From an uncultured Clostridia bacterium (lineage in GTDB: Bacteria; Bacillota; Clostridia; Christensenellales; UBA1242), in contig CAKVMJ010000006.1 of assembly GCA_934772445.1 (NCBI GenBank), positions 1 through 49,513 on the forward strand: a stretch of 49,513 nt of DNA, read 5' to 3'. Positions within the stretch are counted from its first letter, which is position 1. Every line of letters starts with the position of its first letter. The notes beneath the pieces are model-generated. The model had not been told where the DNA came from. It searched no databases and saw nothing but the letters and a program-made list of their open reading frames with translations. Shown piece by piece: positions 32,263 through 40,282 of this stretch. The position numbers and the translations under genes are program-made.

Positions 32263-32594
32263 TATTCTTCTCCTTGCTCTAGTTCGTGCATTTTATCAGT
32301 TAGAAACATTAAAACTTCTTTTTCATATGGTGGGCAACCTTTATAAATTGTTTTTATATATTCTTTTAACTTATTCCAATTGCTCTCTAATCTATTGCAT
32401 ATTTCTTCTCTAGCACTTATTTGTATTTTTAGTTGATTGTTTTCTTGTTGTAAATTAATTATGTAATCTCTTATTTTATTTATATTATTTACTTGTTCTT
32501 TAAGTTCACTAATTTCATACATGTTTTCTAATTCTTCTAATATTTCTTTTATTTCTTCTTTCAATGCTGTTTCTTTTAAATTTAATGGTTTCAT
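32262..32594 (-). CDS. Coiled-coil protein of the amplified small-protein family (110 aa)
   Basis: LQQENNQLKIQISAREEICN and the end MHELEQGEE match features of the 34423-34719 product (LQQENKQLK; ELEQGSDD). It overlaps neighbours by 1-4 bases. One of at least four related leucine-zipper-like proteins in this operon. Confidence 0.75.
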   Translation of the reverse strand: MKPLNLKETALKEEIKEILEELENMYEISELKEQVNNINKIRDYIINLQQENNQLKIQISAREEICNRLESNWNKLKEYIKTIYKGCPPYEKEVLMFLTDKMHELEQGEE

Positions 32595-32839
32595 TCTGAC
32601 ACCTCTTTAACTACATCTTCAATAGCATTTACAATATCTACAAATTCCCTATAATTAATTTGGTTATTTAAAATATGGTTTATTTTATCTATTACTTCTT
32701 TTTGCTTTTTATTCGTATTTTTTAATATTTGAATTTGTCTTTGCAAATCTCTTTTCATTTTTTCATAACCTAATATTCTTCTTCTCCAGTTATCAATTTT
32801 TCTTTCATATTTAGGATATAAATCATAATTTTTACTCAT
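32591..32839 (-). CDS. Coiled-coil protein of the amplified family (82 aa)
   Basis: The segment NKKQKEVIDKINHILNNQIN and the end DVVKEVSE parallel the 34716-34973 product (NQKQKEVIDKINEFIKELYD ... KGVSE), indicating duplication. The N-terminus is basic (KYERKIDNWRRRILGYEKMK). Confidence 0.75.
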   Translation of the reverse strand: MSKNYDLYPKYERKIDNWRRRILGYEKMKRDLQRQIQILKNTNKKQKEVIDKINHILNNQINYREFVDIVNAIEDVVKEVSE

Positions 32840-33020
32840 ATTCTTTCACAAATCTCCTAATCTCGTCTCCCACTTTAACGCCTTTCAATTTGCATACATT
32901 TTCAAATCTTTCCCATTCAATATGACAAAATCTTATCGACTTCGATATATCGTAATTTAATGTTTTGCCTTTACTTTCAAAGACTTGTTTTTTGTTCTTA
33001 ATCGTTCTTGTAATTATCAT
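32832..33020 (-). CDS. Small basic protein, possible ribbon-helix-helix (62 aa)
   Basis: An N-terminal beta-like strand (MIITRTIKNKKQVFESKGK) is followed by helices ending VCKLKGVKVGDEIRRFVKEY. The size and KLKGVKVGDEIRRFV pattern resemble RHH or Arc-type DNA-binding proteins. The call is tentative. Confidence 0.6.
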   Translation of the reverse strand: MIITRTIKNKKQVFESKGKTLNYDISKSIRFCHIEWERFENVCKLKGVKVGDEIRRFVKEYE

Positions 33021-33108
33021 CGTCTTTGCCCCCTATAATAATACTAATAAATAACACGCCTAACAATCCACCTAGTATAGAACTTAATATTCTAATAATC
33101 CATTCCAT
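32998..33108 (-). CDS. Small membrane peptide (36 aa)
   Basis: MEWIIRILSSILGGLLGVLF ... GGKDDDNYKND is one hydrophobic helix and an acidic tail. AGGAGTGAT precedes the ATG, and the end overlaps the next ORF by 23 bases. Confidence 0.65.
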   Translation of the reverse strand: MEWIIRILSSILGGLLGVLFISIIIGGKDDDNYKND

Positions 33109-33112
33109 TTTA

Positions 33113-33490
33113 TCACTCCTTATAAGCCATTTGTTCCATTTGCTCGTGTGTGATGACTGATTTTATTTCTTCTTCCCAATGCCCCATATCATCATTTGGG
33201 TTTTCATAATCATAATAAAACTCTCTCATAGCACCTTTACAATCATCTATATATCCAATTTTATAACCATTAACATAATCCCCAACTTCCAAAATATCAA
33301 TGATATCGAAACTCGCCTTTAATATTTCTTCTTTTTCAATATAATCTACTTCTTTTTCATCGATAAAGAAACCATTAATTTCAGGTAATATACCAATGCC
33401 AATATCAACACTATCCTCACTAAATTCTCTATAAAGTTTACAAATTCCATTATGTTCAGTCCTAACATACATTCCAACTTCTAATTTCAT
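33113..33490 (-). CDS. Phage protein with SH3-like start (125 aa)
   Basis: The opening MKLEVGMYVRTEHNGICKLY and later DIIDILEVGDYVNGYKIGYI are two similar beta-barrel-like halves. The end ITHEQMEQMAYK is typical of a widespread accessory protein family in Bacillota phages. Function unknown. Confidence 0.75.
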   Translation of the reverse strand: MKLEVGMYVRTEHNGICKLYREFSEDSVDIGIGILPEINGFFIDEKEVDYIEKEEILKASFDIIDILEVGDYVNGYKIGYIDDCKGAMREFYYDYENPNDDMGHWEEEIKSVITHEQMEQMAYKE

Positions 33491-33492
33491 TT

Positions 33493-33762
33493 TTACCTCC
33501 TAAATAATTTTAATTCATCTATTCCAAAACAATATTCTTTCTTAGTTTTAGGGAAATGAACTATTAAAGGTTTTTCAAAATTTTCAAATTCAAAATTGCA
33601 GACATAACCAACTTCTCCAATTAATTTAGTATATTGTGGCAAACCATCATTTTTAATTATTTCCACTTGTTCGCCAACTAATTTCTTGTACTTACTATAA
33701 TGTAATAATACATTTAAACAAATTTTTATTTTTCTAATAAATGTAGCATTTTTATTTATCAT
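33493..33762 (-). CDS. SH3-like hypothetical protein (89 aa)
   Basis: KKLVGEQVEIIKNDGLPQYT and KLIGEVGYVCNFEFENF suggest a small beta barrel; basic N-terminus. It overlaps the upstream stop by one base. Confidence 0.7.
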   Translation of the reverse strand: MINKNATFIRKIKICLNVLLHYSKYKKLVGEQVEIIKNDGLPQYTKLIGEVGYVCNFEFENFEKPLIVHFPKTKKEYCFGIDELKLFRR

Positions 33763-33944
33763 TATTTATCATCTCCTATTATTTCTACTTCTAATCCAAA
33801 ACTAAACCATAAAAACACAACTCCAAATATATAATTTATTGTTTCATATTCTCTAATATATTTTTTACTTTCATTTTCTCTTCTAAATACAATTCCAAGA
33901 CCAAAATCATATTTATTAAATTCAAATCGTGGTTTTATTGTCAT
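33762..33944 (-). CDS. Small hypothetical protein with hydrophobic segment (60 aa)
   Basis: MTIKPRFEFNKYDFGLGIVF ... NYIFGVVFLWFSFGLEVEII. One possible membrane segment; overlaps its upstream gene by 23 bases. Confidence 0.65.
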   Translation of the reverse strand: MTIKPRFEFNKYDFGLGIVFRRENESKKYIREYETINYIFGVVFLWFSFGLEVEIIGDDK

Positions 33945-34422
33945 CAGATACTCCTACTATTTTTTTGTATTCTTTTAAAATCTCTTCCAATTCTTTAAGA
34001 ATTTCTTCTGCATAAGTTGTTTTACTATATATTTTTATCTCTTCTTCTAAATACTTTATAAACTCTTTTTGTTGTCCTCTTAACTCTAATATTCTACCTA
34101 ATAAAGTTTCAGTGTTTTCTTCAACTTGTTTCTTTAATTGTCTTAATTTTTCACAATTGCTAGGGCATTCAATATCTTGTTCTGTCATTTCTTGTATAGT
34201 TAAACTTGCTTCATGAAGTTGTTTCTTTAATTTTTCATTTTCATCTTTAACCTTTTCAGTACACCACATCATCATTAAAGTCATATCTTCGGGATTTTCA
34301 TATTTATCTAGTTGTTTCTTTAATTCTTGATTTTCTTTTTCTAGTTTTCTTATTTCTTCGTCCTGTCTAATTATTTCATTGCTTGCTTCTTTGCAGTAAT
34401 CTGCTAATTCATCATAAGTCAT
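33922..34422 (-). CDS. Coiled-coil protein of the amplified family (166 aa)
   Basis: The repeats EIRKLEKENQELKKQLDKYE, KDENEKLKKQLHEASLTIQE and CEKLRQLKKQVEENTETL form a long coiled coil, and ECPSNCEKL adds a CxxxC pair. The operon spacing is tight (0-23 bases). Confidence 0.75.
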   Translation of the reverse strand: MTYDELADYCKEASNEIIRQDEEIRKLEKENQELKKQLDKYENPEDMTLMMMWCTEKVKDENEKLKKQLHEASLTIQEMTEQDIECPSNCEKLRQLKKQVEENTETLLGRILELRGQQKEFIKYLEEEIKIYSKTTYAEEILKELEEILKEYKKIVGVSDDNKTTI

Positions 34423-34719
34423 TTAATCATCACTCCCTTGTTCTAGTTCTTGTAATTCTTTAAAATATTTTAGCCAACAATCTGTATAAATGTCATTACA
34501 ATTGTTTTCACAATATTCGTCGCTATAAAATATATTTTGTGCTTTATCTTCTTTTGAATTATCTTCAAAACCAAAATTTAAAGGACATTCTTCTTTAAAA
34601 AACGAAAAGTTTAATATAGTATCAATTAAACCTTTTAGTTGTTTATTCTCTTGTTGCAATTGTTTAATCATAAGTTGCTCAGGTTCAACGCCTATTTCAT
34701 CACATATTTTTTCTATCAT
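34423..34719 (-). CDS. Coiled-coil protein of the amplified family (98 aa)
   Basis: LMIKQLQQENKQLKGLIDTI is followed by a Cys-containing part (DEYCENNCNDIYTDCWLKYF) and the ELEQGSDD end shared with the 32262-32594 product. The Cys spacing could bind metal. Confidence 0.75.
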   Translation of the reverse strand: MIEKICDEIGVEPEQLMIKQLQQENKQLKGLIDTILNFSFFKEECPLNFGFEDNSKEDKAQNIFYSDEYCENNCNDIYTDCWLKYFKELQELEQGSDD

Positions 34720-34973
34720 TCTGACACCCCTTTTAATATATCTAACAATTCTTCTTTTCTATATCTATCTATTTCATAGCAAACAATATCGTCAGTATTG
34801 TCATATAATTCTTTTATAAATTCATTTATTTTATCTATTACTTCTTTTTGTTTTTGGTTTTCTTGTTTTAAATCACAATACTTTTCAAAATAAAAATTGT
34901 GTAATTCTTCCAATTTAGTAAAAGAACAGCCATATTCTTCATCTAACCATTTATTTATTGCTTCTAAATTCAT
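34716..34973 (-). CDS. Coiled-coil protein of the amplified family (85 aa)
   Basis: YCDLKQENQKQKEVIDKINE and the C-terminal LKGVSE are shared with 32591-32839. N-terminal MNLEAINKWLDEEYGCSFTK. 4-base overlap with the next gene. Confidence 0.75.
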   Translation of the reverse strand: MNLEAINKWLDEEYGCSFTKLEELHNFYFEKYCDLKQENQKQKEVIDKINEFIKELYDNTDDIVCYEIDRYRKEELLDILKGVSE

Positions 34974-34975
34974 TC

Positions 34976-35143
34976 TTACACCTCTTTATATTCATAAAAA
35001 CTACTATCTAATAATGCTTTTACACAGTCTAATTTTGCTTGTTGTATTCTTTCTAATTTTGCTTTAGTTTGTTTTTCTTCTATAAGTAGTCTTGTTATTT
35101 GTTCCATACATTTTTCAAATGCTTGTTGTTCTTCTTTATCCAT
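34976..35143 (-). CDS. Short coiled-coil protein (55 aa)
   Basis: The protein MDKEEQQAFEKCMEQITRLL ... ends DSSFYEYKEV. It follows AGGAG (12 bases from the ATG). It is one predicted helix with Lys/Gln/Glu heptads. Confidence 0.65.
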   Translation of the reverse strand: MDKEEQQAFEKCMEQITRLLIEEKQTKAKLERIQQAKLDCVKALLDSSFYEYKEV

Positions 35144-35148
35144 TGTTC

Positions 35149-35412
35149 TTATTTCTCCTCTTTATCTTCTAATATTTGTAATAAATCATCACATTCGATA
35201 TGAGATAGTGCAAATTTATATTGAATTCTTTGTTTTTCTTTTATATATTCAATAGCCTTTTGATTAATTTCTTTTTGCTTTTCACATTGTTGCTGTAAAT
35301 TTTCAATTTCACTTAAAACAACTTCTTTTGCTATTTCTTGGCTTTCATTTTCTACTTCTAGCCCTGCTACCGTATTAAAACAAGTTTTAAAAAAGTCTTT
35401 TTCTTTATTCAT
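35149..35412 (-). CDS. Coiled-coil protein (87 aa)
   Basis: The start MNKEKDFFKTCFNTVAGLEV (ATG 35412) has GGAGTG 6-8 bases upstream. ENLQQQCEKQKEINQKAIEY and the C-terminal HIECDDLLQILEDKEE link it to the same accessory family. Confidence 0.7.
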   Translation of the reverse strand: MNKEKDFFKTCFNTVAGLEVENESQEIAKEVVLSEIENLQQQCEKQKEINQKAIEYIKEKQRIQYKFALSHIECDDLLQILEDKEEK

Positions 35413-35417
35413 TGTTT

Positions 35418-35708
35418 TCACTCCTTTGGCATTTGGTAAATATATGTTGGATTTTTTAAATCTATCATTGGGCTACCAAAATCATGTCCTAAATTAATCA
35501 AATTAATTTTATTTTCTATTTCATCTAATACTTCCAATGCTCTTTCTTTTGTTTTATATCTTCCTAGTTCTCCACTTGGTCTATAATAAGTATTAGGAAC
35601 TTCTTTACCTTTTTCCACATAATAACAAATAAAATTTCCAACACTGACATATAAATTATCCACTTTAACAATACTGGTTTTATCTTGACTTCTAATCCAT
35701 AATTCCAT
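35418..35708 (-). CDS. Conserved phage accessory protein (96 aa)
   Basis: The opening MELWIRSQDKTSIVKVDNLY and ELGRYKTKERALEVLDEIEN are hallmarks of a common small phage protein in Bacillota phages and related elements. Function unknown. It overlaps the upstream gene by 17 bases. Confidence 0.8.
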   Translation of the reverse strand: MELWIRSQDKTSIVKVDNLYVSVGNFICYYVEKGKEVPNTYYRPSGELGRYKTKERALEVLDEIENKINLINLGHDFGSPMIDLKNPTYIYQMPKE

Positions 35709-36102
35709 TTTTATCAGTCCTTTCTATTTCTTGCATTTTCTTCCTTAATACTTTAACTTCTAAAATATCAGATAAATCTAACAGTTCTTCAATATTATCT
35801 TTATATTCATCATAATCATTTAACCAACTACACAATATAAAAGCATTTGAAGAACTGTTAAATATAATATGGCATCCATCAATTCCCTTTAAAAATGTTG
35901 GTAGTGTTCCCCATGTTCTTTGAGGTCTTAATTCTGAACAACCATTAATAATCAACATAAAATTATAACTTTTGCTATTAAAATATTTTTCTAAATCGGA
36001 TAATTCTTCATCTGATAATTTTTTGTTAGTATTAATCCAACAATAATTATCTTTTTCTTTGTTATAGCATTTAGTTATAAATTGCTTAATTCTTTTATTC
36101 AT
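35692..36102 (-). CDS. Hypothetical protein (136 aa)
   Basis: The protein (MNKRIKQFITKCYNKEKDNY...) contains NGCSELRPQRTWGTLPTFLK and FNSSSNAFILCSWLNDYDEY, an alpha/beta pattern. No recognised family. 8-base overlap with the next upstream ORF. Confidence 0.72.
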   Translation of the reverse strand: MNKRIKQFITKCYNKEKDNYCWINTNKKLSDEELSDLEKYFNSKSYNFMLIINGCSELRPQRTWGTLPTFLKGIDGCHIIFNSSSNAFILCSWLNDYDEYKDNIEELLDLSDILEVKVLRKKMQEIERTDKNGIMD

Positions 36103-36319
36103 CTTTTTTCTCCTTTTCTAGCATAGGTGTTATTTTTAAATATTCAATATTTCTCATATCAATAAGGGCTTCCCAATAACGTATTTCATAATCATAATTT
36201 GTTGGAATTTCATCTTTTCCAATTAATTTTATAAAATAATCACAAAACTCAATTCTCTCTAAATTATGGCCACCTACTTTGCGACCATTTTTGTATTTGT
36301 ATTCATAATAATATTTCAT
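36095..36319 (-). CDS. Hypothetical protein (74 aa)
   Basis: The protein (MKYYYEYKYKNGRKVGGHNL...) is Tyr-rich at the start, with YFIKLIGKDEIPTNYDYEIR. GGAGAAATAATT precedes the ATG. Unknown function. Confidence 0.72.
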   Translation of the reverse strand: MKYYYEYKYKNGRKVGGHNLERIEFCDYFIKLIGKDEIPTNYDYEIRYWEALIDMRNIEYLKITPMLEKEKKDE

Positions 36320-36321
36320 AA

Positions 36322-36678
36322 TTATTTCTCCTTTAAATTGTTAATTTCATCTATTAGTTCATTTAAACTAGACTTTAATTTTTCAGTTCTTCTTGCTAAT
36401 ATTTCTTGTTTTTCGCTTGCTGTAAAATTCCCTGCTAAACTTTCTTTTTCTCTCCATGATATTTTTTCTATCTTCTTTGGCTCTTCTATAATTTCTACTT
36501 CATCTTCTAAAAAGTCATTACAAGTTGCAAATTTATACTCAAATAAATATTTGCCATAATAACGGTTATAATCTTTATATTCTTCGTCATATTCAAGTCC
36601 TATATAATCATATACTATCTTTTTAGGTGCTTTACCATCTTTAATTAATCCTAATAATTCATACATTGTTATTTTCAT
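36322..36678 (-). CDS. Phage accessory protein (118 aa)
   Basis: The start MKITMYELLGLIKDGKAPKK (ATG 36678) has GGAGATGA upstream; the ATG three codons earlier is inside that site. The opening plus KIVYDYIGLEYDE is a widespread pattern in small phage proteins encoded near integrase and replication genes. The C-terminus is a coiled coil. Function unknown. Confidence 0.75.
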   Translation of the reverse strand: MKITMYELLGLIKDGKAPKKIVYDYIGLEYDEEYKDYNRYYGKYLFEYKFATCNDFLEDEVEIIEEPKKIEKISWREKESLAGNFTASEKQEILARRTEKLKSSLNELIDEINNLKEK

Positions 36679-36692
36679 TCTTATCATCTCCT

Positions 36693-37604
36693 TTAAAAAT
36701 TTATCAGATTAGCAACATTATTACTGCATTTATTTTCCGTTTTTTCTAAATCGTGCAAATATATCATAGAAGTTGCTATATTTTTATGTCTTAATGCTTG
36801 TGATACTTCTCTTATTTCACTTCCATTTTGAATAGATATGGTTGCAAAACTATGTCTTAAACTGTGAAAATTGTGCATATTGTCCTTTAAATTTGCTTTT
36901 TCAAATATGTTGTTGGATATTTTTCTGATAGTTTTCGTTGTTATTTTGCCATTTTTATTGTTATTGCTAGTGCTAACAAATAAGTAATCCTTTATTTTGT
37001 ATTCTTTGATATATTCAATTACAAGATTGTAGATATTTTCAGGTATAATAACAAAATCTTCTCTATAATCTCTTCCTTTGCCTAATAAATATAGAACTTT
37101 CTTTCCATTTTTCACCTTAAAGTCTTCAAGCCTTATATTTACCATTTCATTAATTCTTATTCCACAACTTACTGATAATGAAATAATCAATCTTTCTCTC
37201 TTATCTTCACAACAAGATAGAATTTTGTTTATTTCCTCGATGGTAAACGCTTCTCGTAGATGTTCACTACCCACTTTAAGCAATTTTATATTCTTGGTAA
37301 TATCTTTCATGATGTTTTCATATTCAAGCCATCTATAAAAGTTTTTAAGGGCTACTAAATATAGATTGATTGTGTTTGGCTTGTTATTAGCCTTTAATTC
37401 GTCTTTATAAGCGATTATATCCTCTCTAGTAGGTTTATCTATTCCCTTATCATTTATGTAATTATAGAACTGTTTTAAGGCTCTAAAATAGGTCTTTTCG
37501 GTTTCTTTAGATACATCTATAAATTGTAAATATTTGTTAATATAATTCAAGAAATTTACGTTATTATATTGCATCCCCCCGTCTACTACTTTAATTATTT
37601 CCAT
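36693..37604 (-). CDS. int: Tyrosine recombinase / integrase
   Basis: This 303-aa protein has an N-terminal SAM-like core-binding domain (KTYFRALKQFYNYINDKG, residues 37-55). The catalytic domain has R150 (CGIRINEM), K176 (LGKGRDYR), H247-x-x-R250 (HSLRH), H273 (ALRHKNI) and nucleophile Y282 (MIYLHDL). It is XerC/D-like in length, without the arm-binding domain of larger phage integrases. It has its own promoter and a terminator upstream. No attP core was identified. Confidence 0.93.
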   Translation of the reverse strand: MEIIKVVDGGMQYNNVNFLNYINKYLQFIDVSKETEKTYFRALKQFYNYINDKGIDKPTREDIIAYKDELKANNKPNTINLYLVALKNFYRWLEYENIMKDITKNIKLLKVGSEHLREAFTIEEINKILSCCEDKRERLIISLSVSCGIRINEMVNIRLEDFKVKNGKKVLYLLGKGRDYREDFVIIPENIYNLVIEYIKEYKIKDYLFVSTSNNNKNGKITTKTIRKISNNIFEKANLKDNMHNFHSLRHSFATISIQNGSEIREVSQALRHKNIATSMIYLHDLEKTENKCSNNVANLINF

Positions 37605-37637
37605 TTTTCACTCTTTCCTTTCCTTAATTTCAAATAT

Positions 37638-37666
37638 ATTGTATCATATAATTAATAATTTGTCAA
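37638..37666 (-). promoter_or_regulatory. Integrase promoter
   Basis: TTGACA (37666-37661), 17 bases, TACAAT (37643-37638), 34 bases upstream of the integrase start. Confidence 0.88.
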
Positions 37667-37673
37667 GCAAATA

Positions 37674-37708
37674 ATTAAAAAAGAAGATTATTTTTCATCT
37701 TCTTTTTT
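37674..37708 (-). terminator. Terminator of the replication operon
   Basis: The 12-bp stem AAAAAAGAAGAT/ATCTTCTTTTTT (37708-37697 with 37688-37677), with U-rich 3' arm, overlaps the stop of the preceding gene and separates it from the integrase promoter. Confidence 0.85.
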
Positions 37709-37888
37709 TATTTCTTCTACTAATTCTTTAAATAGTTCATCAGCAGTTTCATCTAATGCTTGGTTTATTATTTTCTTTATTCTTCTTTGCTCTAAAAAAG
37801 AATTAATTATTGAATAACCTATCACTATTAAAAATAAAGTTCCTACTATTGCAAGTGTACTTTTAAAAATTAAATATAATGTTTCCAT
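37688..37888 (-). CDS. Small membrane protein (66 aa)
   Basis: METLYLIFKSTLAIVGTLFL starts an N-terminal transmembrane helix, followed by a charged cytoplasmic tail (NQALDETADELFKELVEEIK). Last gene of the replication operon. Confidence 0.72.
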   Translation of the reverse strand: METLYLIFKSTLAIVGTLFLIVIGYSIINSFLEQRRIKKIINQALDETADELFKELVEEIKKEDEK

Positions 37889-37904
37889 CTTCTATTTTCC
37901 TTTC

Positions 37905-38327
37905 TTAGAATGGTAAGTCAGCGTTTGTTATGTTATGTTTTACTTCATCAGCATTCAAATTTCTTTGAAACTCTGCGTAAGCATCATTTTCTTCGTGTTC
38001 TTTATTTGGTATTATCTCAAATTTAGTAATTAATATTATTGATATTGGATTGTATGGGTCTTTTTTGTTTGACCTTAAATTTTCATATCCCTTATGTATT
38101 ATTATGTCAGTTAGATTATGTAATTCTATTCCTTTTTTAAATATTACTGGTCTATAATATTTAGAAATAGTTCCGTCGTAATTTTTTTGCGTTATTTGAA
38201 TACTATAAAACGACTTGTCGTCATGTTGCGTTTTAAATATTCTATATCTTTTATCTGCTACTATTTTATAGCCCACAGAGTGTTTTTCTTGTTGTCCTTG
38301 ACTTAGCGTTTCATTAAAATCGTCCAT
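37905..38327 (-). CDS. Putative single-stranded DNA-binding protein
   Basis: This 140-aa protein has a beta-rich core (KRYRIFKTQHDDKSFYSIQI; ISIILITKFEIIPN) and ends NITNADLPF, an acidic/hydrophobic tip resembling the DDDIPF tail by which SSB recruits partners. The position in a RecT operon supports the call. Canonical SSB length is similar, but the core is divergent. Confidence 0.65.
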   Translation of the reverse strand: MDDFNETLSQGQQEKHSVGYKIVADKRYRIFKTQHDDKSFYSIQITQKNYDGTISKYYRPVIFKKGIELHNLTDIIIHKGYENLRSNKKDPYNPISIILITKFEIIPNKEHEENDAYAEFQRNLNADEVKHNITNADLPF

Positions 38328-38331
38328 ATTA

Positions 38332-38553
38332 TTACTCTCCTTTAAATTTATCGTTAGAATACTTTTTTAACCTTTTTGTTAATTCTTCGTCTATATCTAT
38401 AATTTTATTGATGTAATAATCAAACTGTTCCTTTGTATTGGTTTCATAAATTTCTCTATGTGTCTTAGATAAAGCATTTAACAAATGTTCAGTATTTACT
38501 TGGCTCATTGGTATTTTTTCACCATTAGTCCTTGTATAAAATTTTTCTTCCAT
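38332..38553 (-). CDS. Hypothetical protein (73 aa)
   Basis: The protein (MEEKFYTRTNGEKIPMSQVN...) is helical with EQFDYYINKIIDIDEELTKR. GGCAAAATAA-type spacing, abutting both neighbours. Small proteins of this start (NGEKIPMSQM) are common in phage replication modules; role unknown. Confidence 0.72.
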   Translation of the reverse strand: MEEKFYTRTNGEKIPMSQVNTEHLLNALSKTHREIYETNTKEQFDYYINKIIDIDEELTKRLKKYSNDKFKGE

Positions 38554-38985
38554 TTATTTTGCCTCTTTTATTACTTTCTCAAGATGCTTTTTGGTTTTTA
38601 CAATATCGTTGAAAGTAATTATATTATACATTTCAATAATAAAATCATTGTATTTTTTATTATCTATTGATTGGAGTAATGCTTTTTGTCTATTTTTAGG
38701 AATATCTTTGTCTAATAACCATTTTCTAAGAACACATAAAGCATAACCTATTTTTGCATCAAACTTGTCTTTATCAGAGGCTTTTGCAATTGTTTTATCA
38801 CCATTTTTCCATAGTATTACTACCGTCTTTTTTTTATCATTTATAATTGTTCTTTTTACATCGTCAACATACTGTAAATAACTGCAAGCAAATGTAAAGG
38901 GTATTTGAATTGCACCCATGTCAACACTATCAAAAAAAGTTTTAATATTGTCCTTACCTTGCATGAACTTACTTTGCATGAACAT
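38554..38985 (-). CDS. Hypothetical phage protein of the recombination module (143 aa)
   Basis: The start MFMQSKFMQGKDNIKTFF (ATG 38985) has AAAGGTGAT upstream. The core KRTIINDKKKTVVILWKNGD and FDAKIGYALCVLRKWL is a pattern seen repeatedly in phage accessory/replication regions. Function unknown. Confidence 0.72.
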   Translation of the reverse strand: MFMQSKFMQGKDNIKTFFDSVDMGAIQIPFTFACSYLQYVDDVKRTIINDKKKTVVILWKNGDKTIAKASDKDKFDAKIGYALCVLRKWLLDKDIPKNRQKALLQSIDNKKYNDFIIEMYNIITFNDIVKTKKHLEKVIKEAK

Positions 38986-39283
38986 TTTTATCACCTTTTT
39001 TCTTATATTCGATGCCATTTTTACTTAAAAGTCTTCTCAAATTTGCTCTTTCTTTTCTTAGAGCATTACTACATTCTTTTTCTAATCTTAAAAATTCATT
39101 AATATCGCCTAATTTTATCTTCAAATCAGCGATTTCAAAGGCTTTTTTCTTGTTATCTTCTATTAATATTAACTTTTGGTCGTTTACTATTTTGTATTGG
39201 TCTTTTTGATATTCTAACTCAAATTTGTAATCATCTAATGTATCGTTGATTTCTTTCCATTTCTTATTACTAATTATTCTCAT
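38969..39283 (-). CDS. Coiled-coil protein (104 aa)
   Basis: The start is ATG 39283 (MRIISNKKWKEINDTLDDYK) after AGAGGAAG. Long coiled coil, then RRLLSKNGIEYKKK. Overlaps both neighbours by 14-17 bases. Unknown role. Confidence 0.7.
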   Translation of the reverse strand: MRIISNKKWKEINDTLDDYKFELEYQKDQYKIVNDQKLILIEDNKKKAFEIADLKIKLGDINEFLRLEKECSNALRKERANLRRLLSKNGIEYKKKGDKNVHAK

Positions 39284-39458
39284 TTTCTTCCTCTTTCTCC
39301 TTTTCAATCATTTTATTTACTTCTTTTTCGGCTTGTTCGCTACACTCATCTTGAAATTTGTTTAAATCTTCAACAGACATTCCTATTGCGTTGGCTAATC
39401 TCAATATCATTATTCTATTGGCCATTACAGTAGTTCTTAAATTAATATTTTTCATCAT
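39270..39458 (-). CDS. Small helical protein (62 aa)
   Basis: ANRIMILRLANAIGMSVEDL suggests a single HTH-like pair of helices, followed by an acidic tail. Overlaps its neighbours by 14-17 bases. Confidence 0.68.
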   Translation of the reverse strand: MMKNINLRTTVMANRIMILRLANAIGMSVEDLNKFQDECSEQAEKEVNKMIEKEKEEENENN

Positions 39459-39624
39459 TATCTCCTTTTCTTTTATATTTTATTTCAAATGATATGGTAT
39501 TACCCAATTCATCATTCGTCTCTAATTTAATGTAGTCCATAACTTGTATTAAATTTTCTTTTATAATTTCTCTATCTTCTTCTATTTGTTTAAACAATTT
39601 ATCTATAAGTTCTGACTTCTTCAA
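39442..39624 (-). CDS. Small hypothetical protein (60 aa)
   Basis: MKKSELIDKLFKQIEEDREI then ELGNTISFEIKYKRKGDND: helix followed by a beta hairpin. 4-base overlap with the upstream hydrolase gene. Confidence 0.68.
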   Translation of the reverse strand: MKKSELIDKLFKQIEEDREIIKENLIQVMDYIKLETNDELGNTISFEIKYKRKGDNDEKY

Positions 39625-40280
39625 TCGTTATCATCTCCAAAATTCCTATTTGATTTGTGAACAAAGATATATTTACTATTATCTCCCATATTTTCTATTA
39701 AAAAGTTTGTGGCTTGTTCATAACTCAAATGTGTATGTGAAACTCTATTTAGATAATACAATTCATCATCGTTAGTACATTCTTCTATATGCTTTTTTAA
39801 TATTTCTTCTTTATAATTCGCCTCAATTAAATACATATCATAGTTCTTAGCCTTGATGTTATCTACATTTTGTGTATCAACTACATACAATATATTATTG
39901 TTATTTATATTTAAATGGATGCAATGATTTGGCTTATCATGTATTACTGGTTCTAGCATGCAATTAAATAACCCTAAGTCATATCTTTTTTCACTCTCTA
40001 ATAAGTATATATTTTTCTTTAGAACATTTAATTCGACTAACTCATTAACTAAATCTTCACTTCCCACTATATACTTTATAGTAGGATTTTCATAACTTAT
40101 TTTTTTTACTGTGGTTTTATTAAAATGGTCTTGATGGCAATGAGTGATAAATATTAATTTGATTTTTTTTAAATATTGTTTTATTTTTGCATAAGATACC
40201 CCAACGTCCAAACACAAAATATTTTCTAGGATTATACAATTGCCTTTTGATGATGACGATAATATGTTAACATCTATCAA
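39621..40280 (-). CDS. Metallo-beta-lactamase-fold hydrolase
   Basis: This 219-aa protein has the N-terminal SSSSKGNCIILE opening and the metal motif THCHQDH (about 46-52), with later Asp and His ligands in YVVDTQN and VSHTHLSYEQ. It is the YycJ/WalJ-like small version typical of Bacillota phage replication modules, next to RecT. It is possibly a nuclease acting with the annealing protein; the substrate is not known. Confidence 0.85.
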   Translation of the reverse strand: MIDVNILSSSSKGNCIILENILCLDVGVSYAKIKQYLKKIKLIFITHCHQDHFNKTTVKKISYENPTIKYIVGSEDLVNELVELNVLKKNIYLLESEKRYDLGLFNCMLEPVIHDKPNHCIHLNINNNNILYVVDTQNVDNIKAKNYDMYLIEANYKEEILKKHIEECTNDDELYYLNRVSHTHLSYEQATNFLIENMGDNSKYIFVHKSNRNFGDDND

Positions 40281-40282
40281 TA

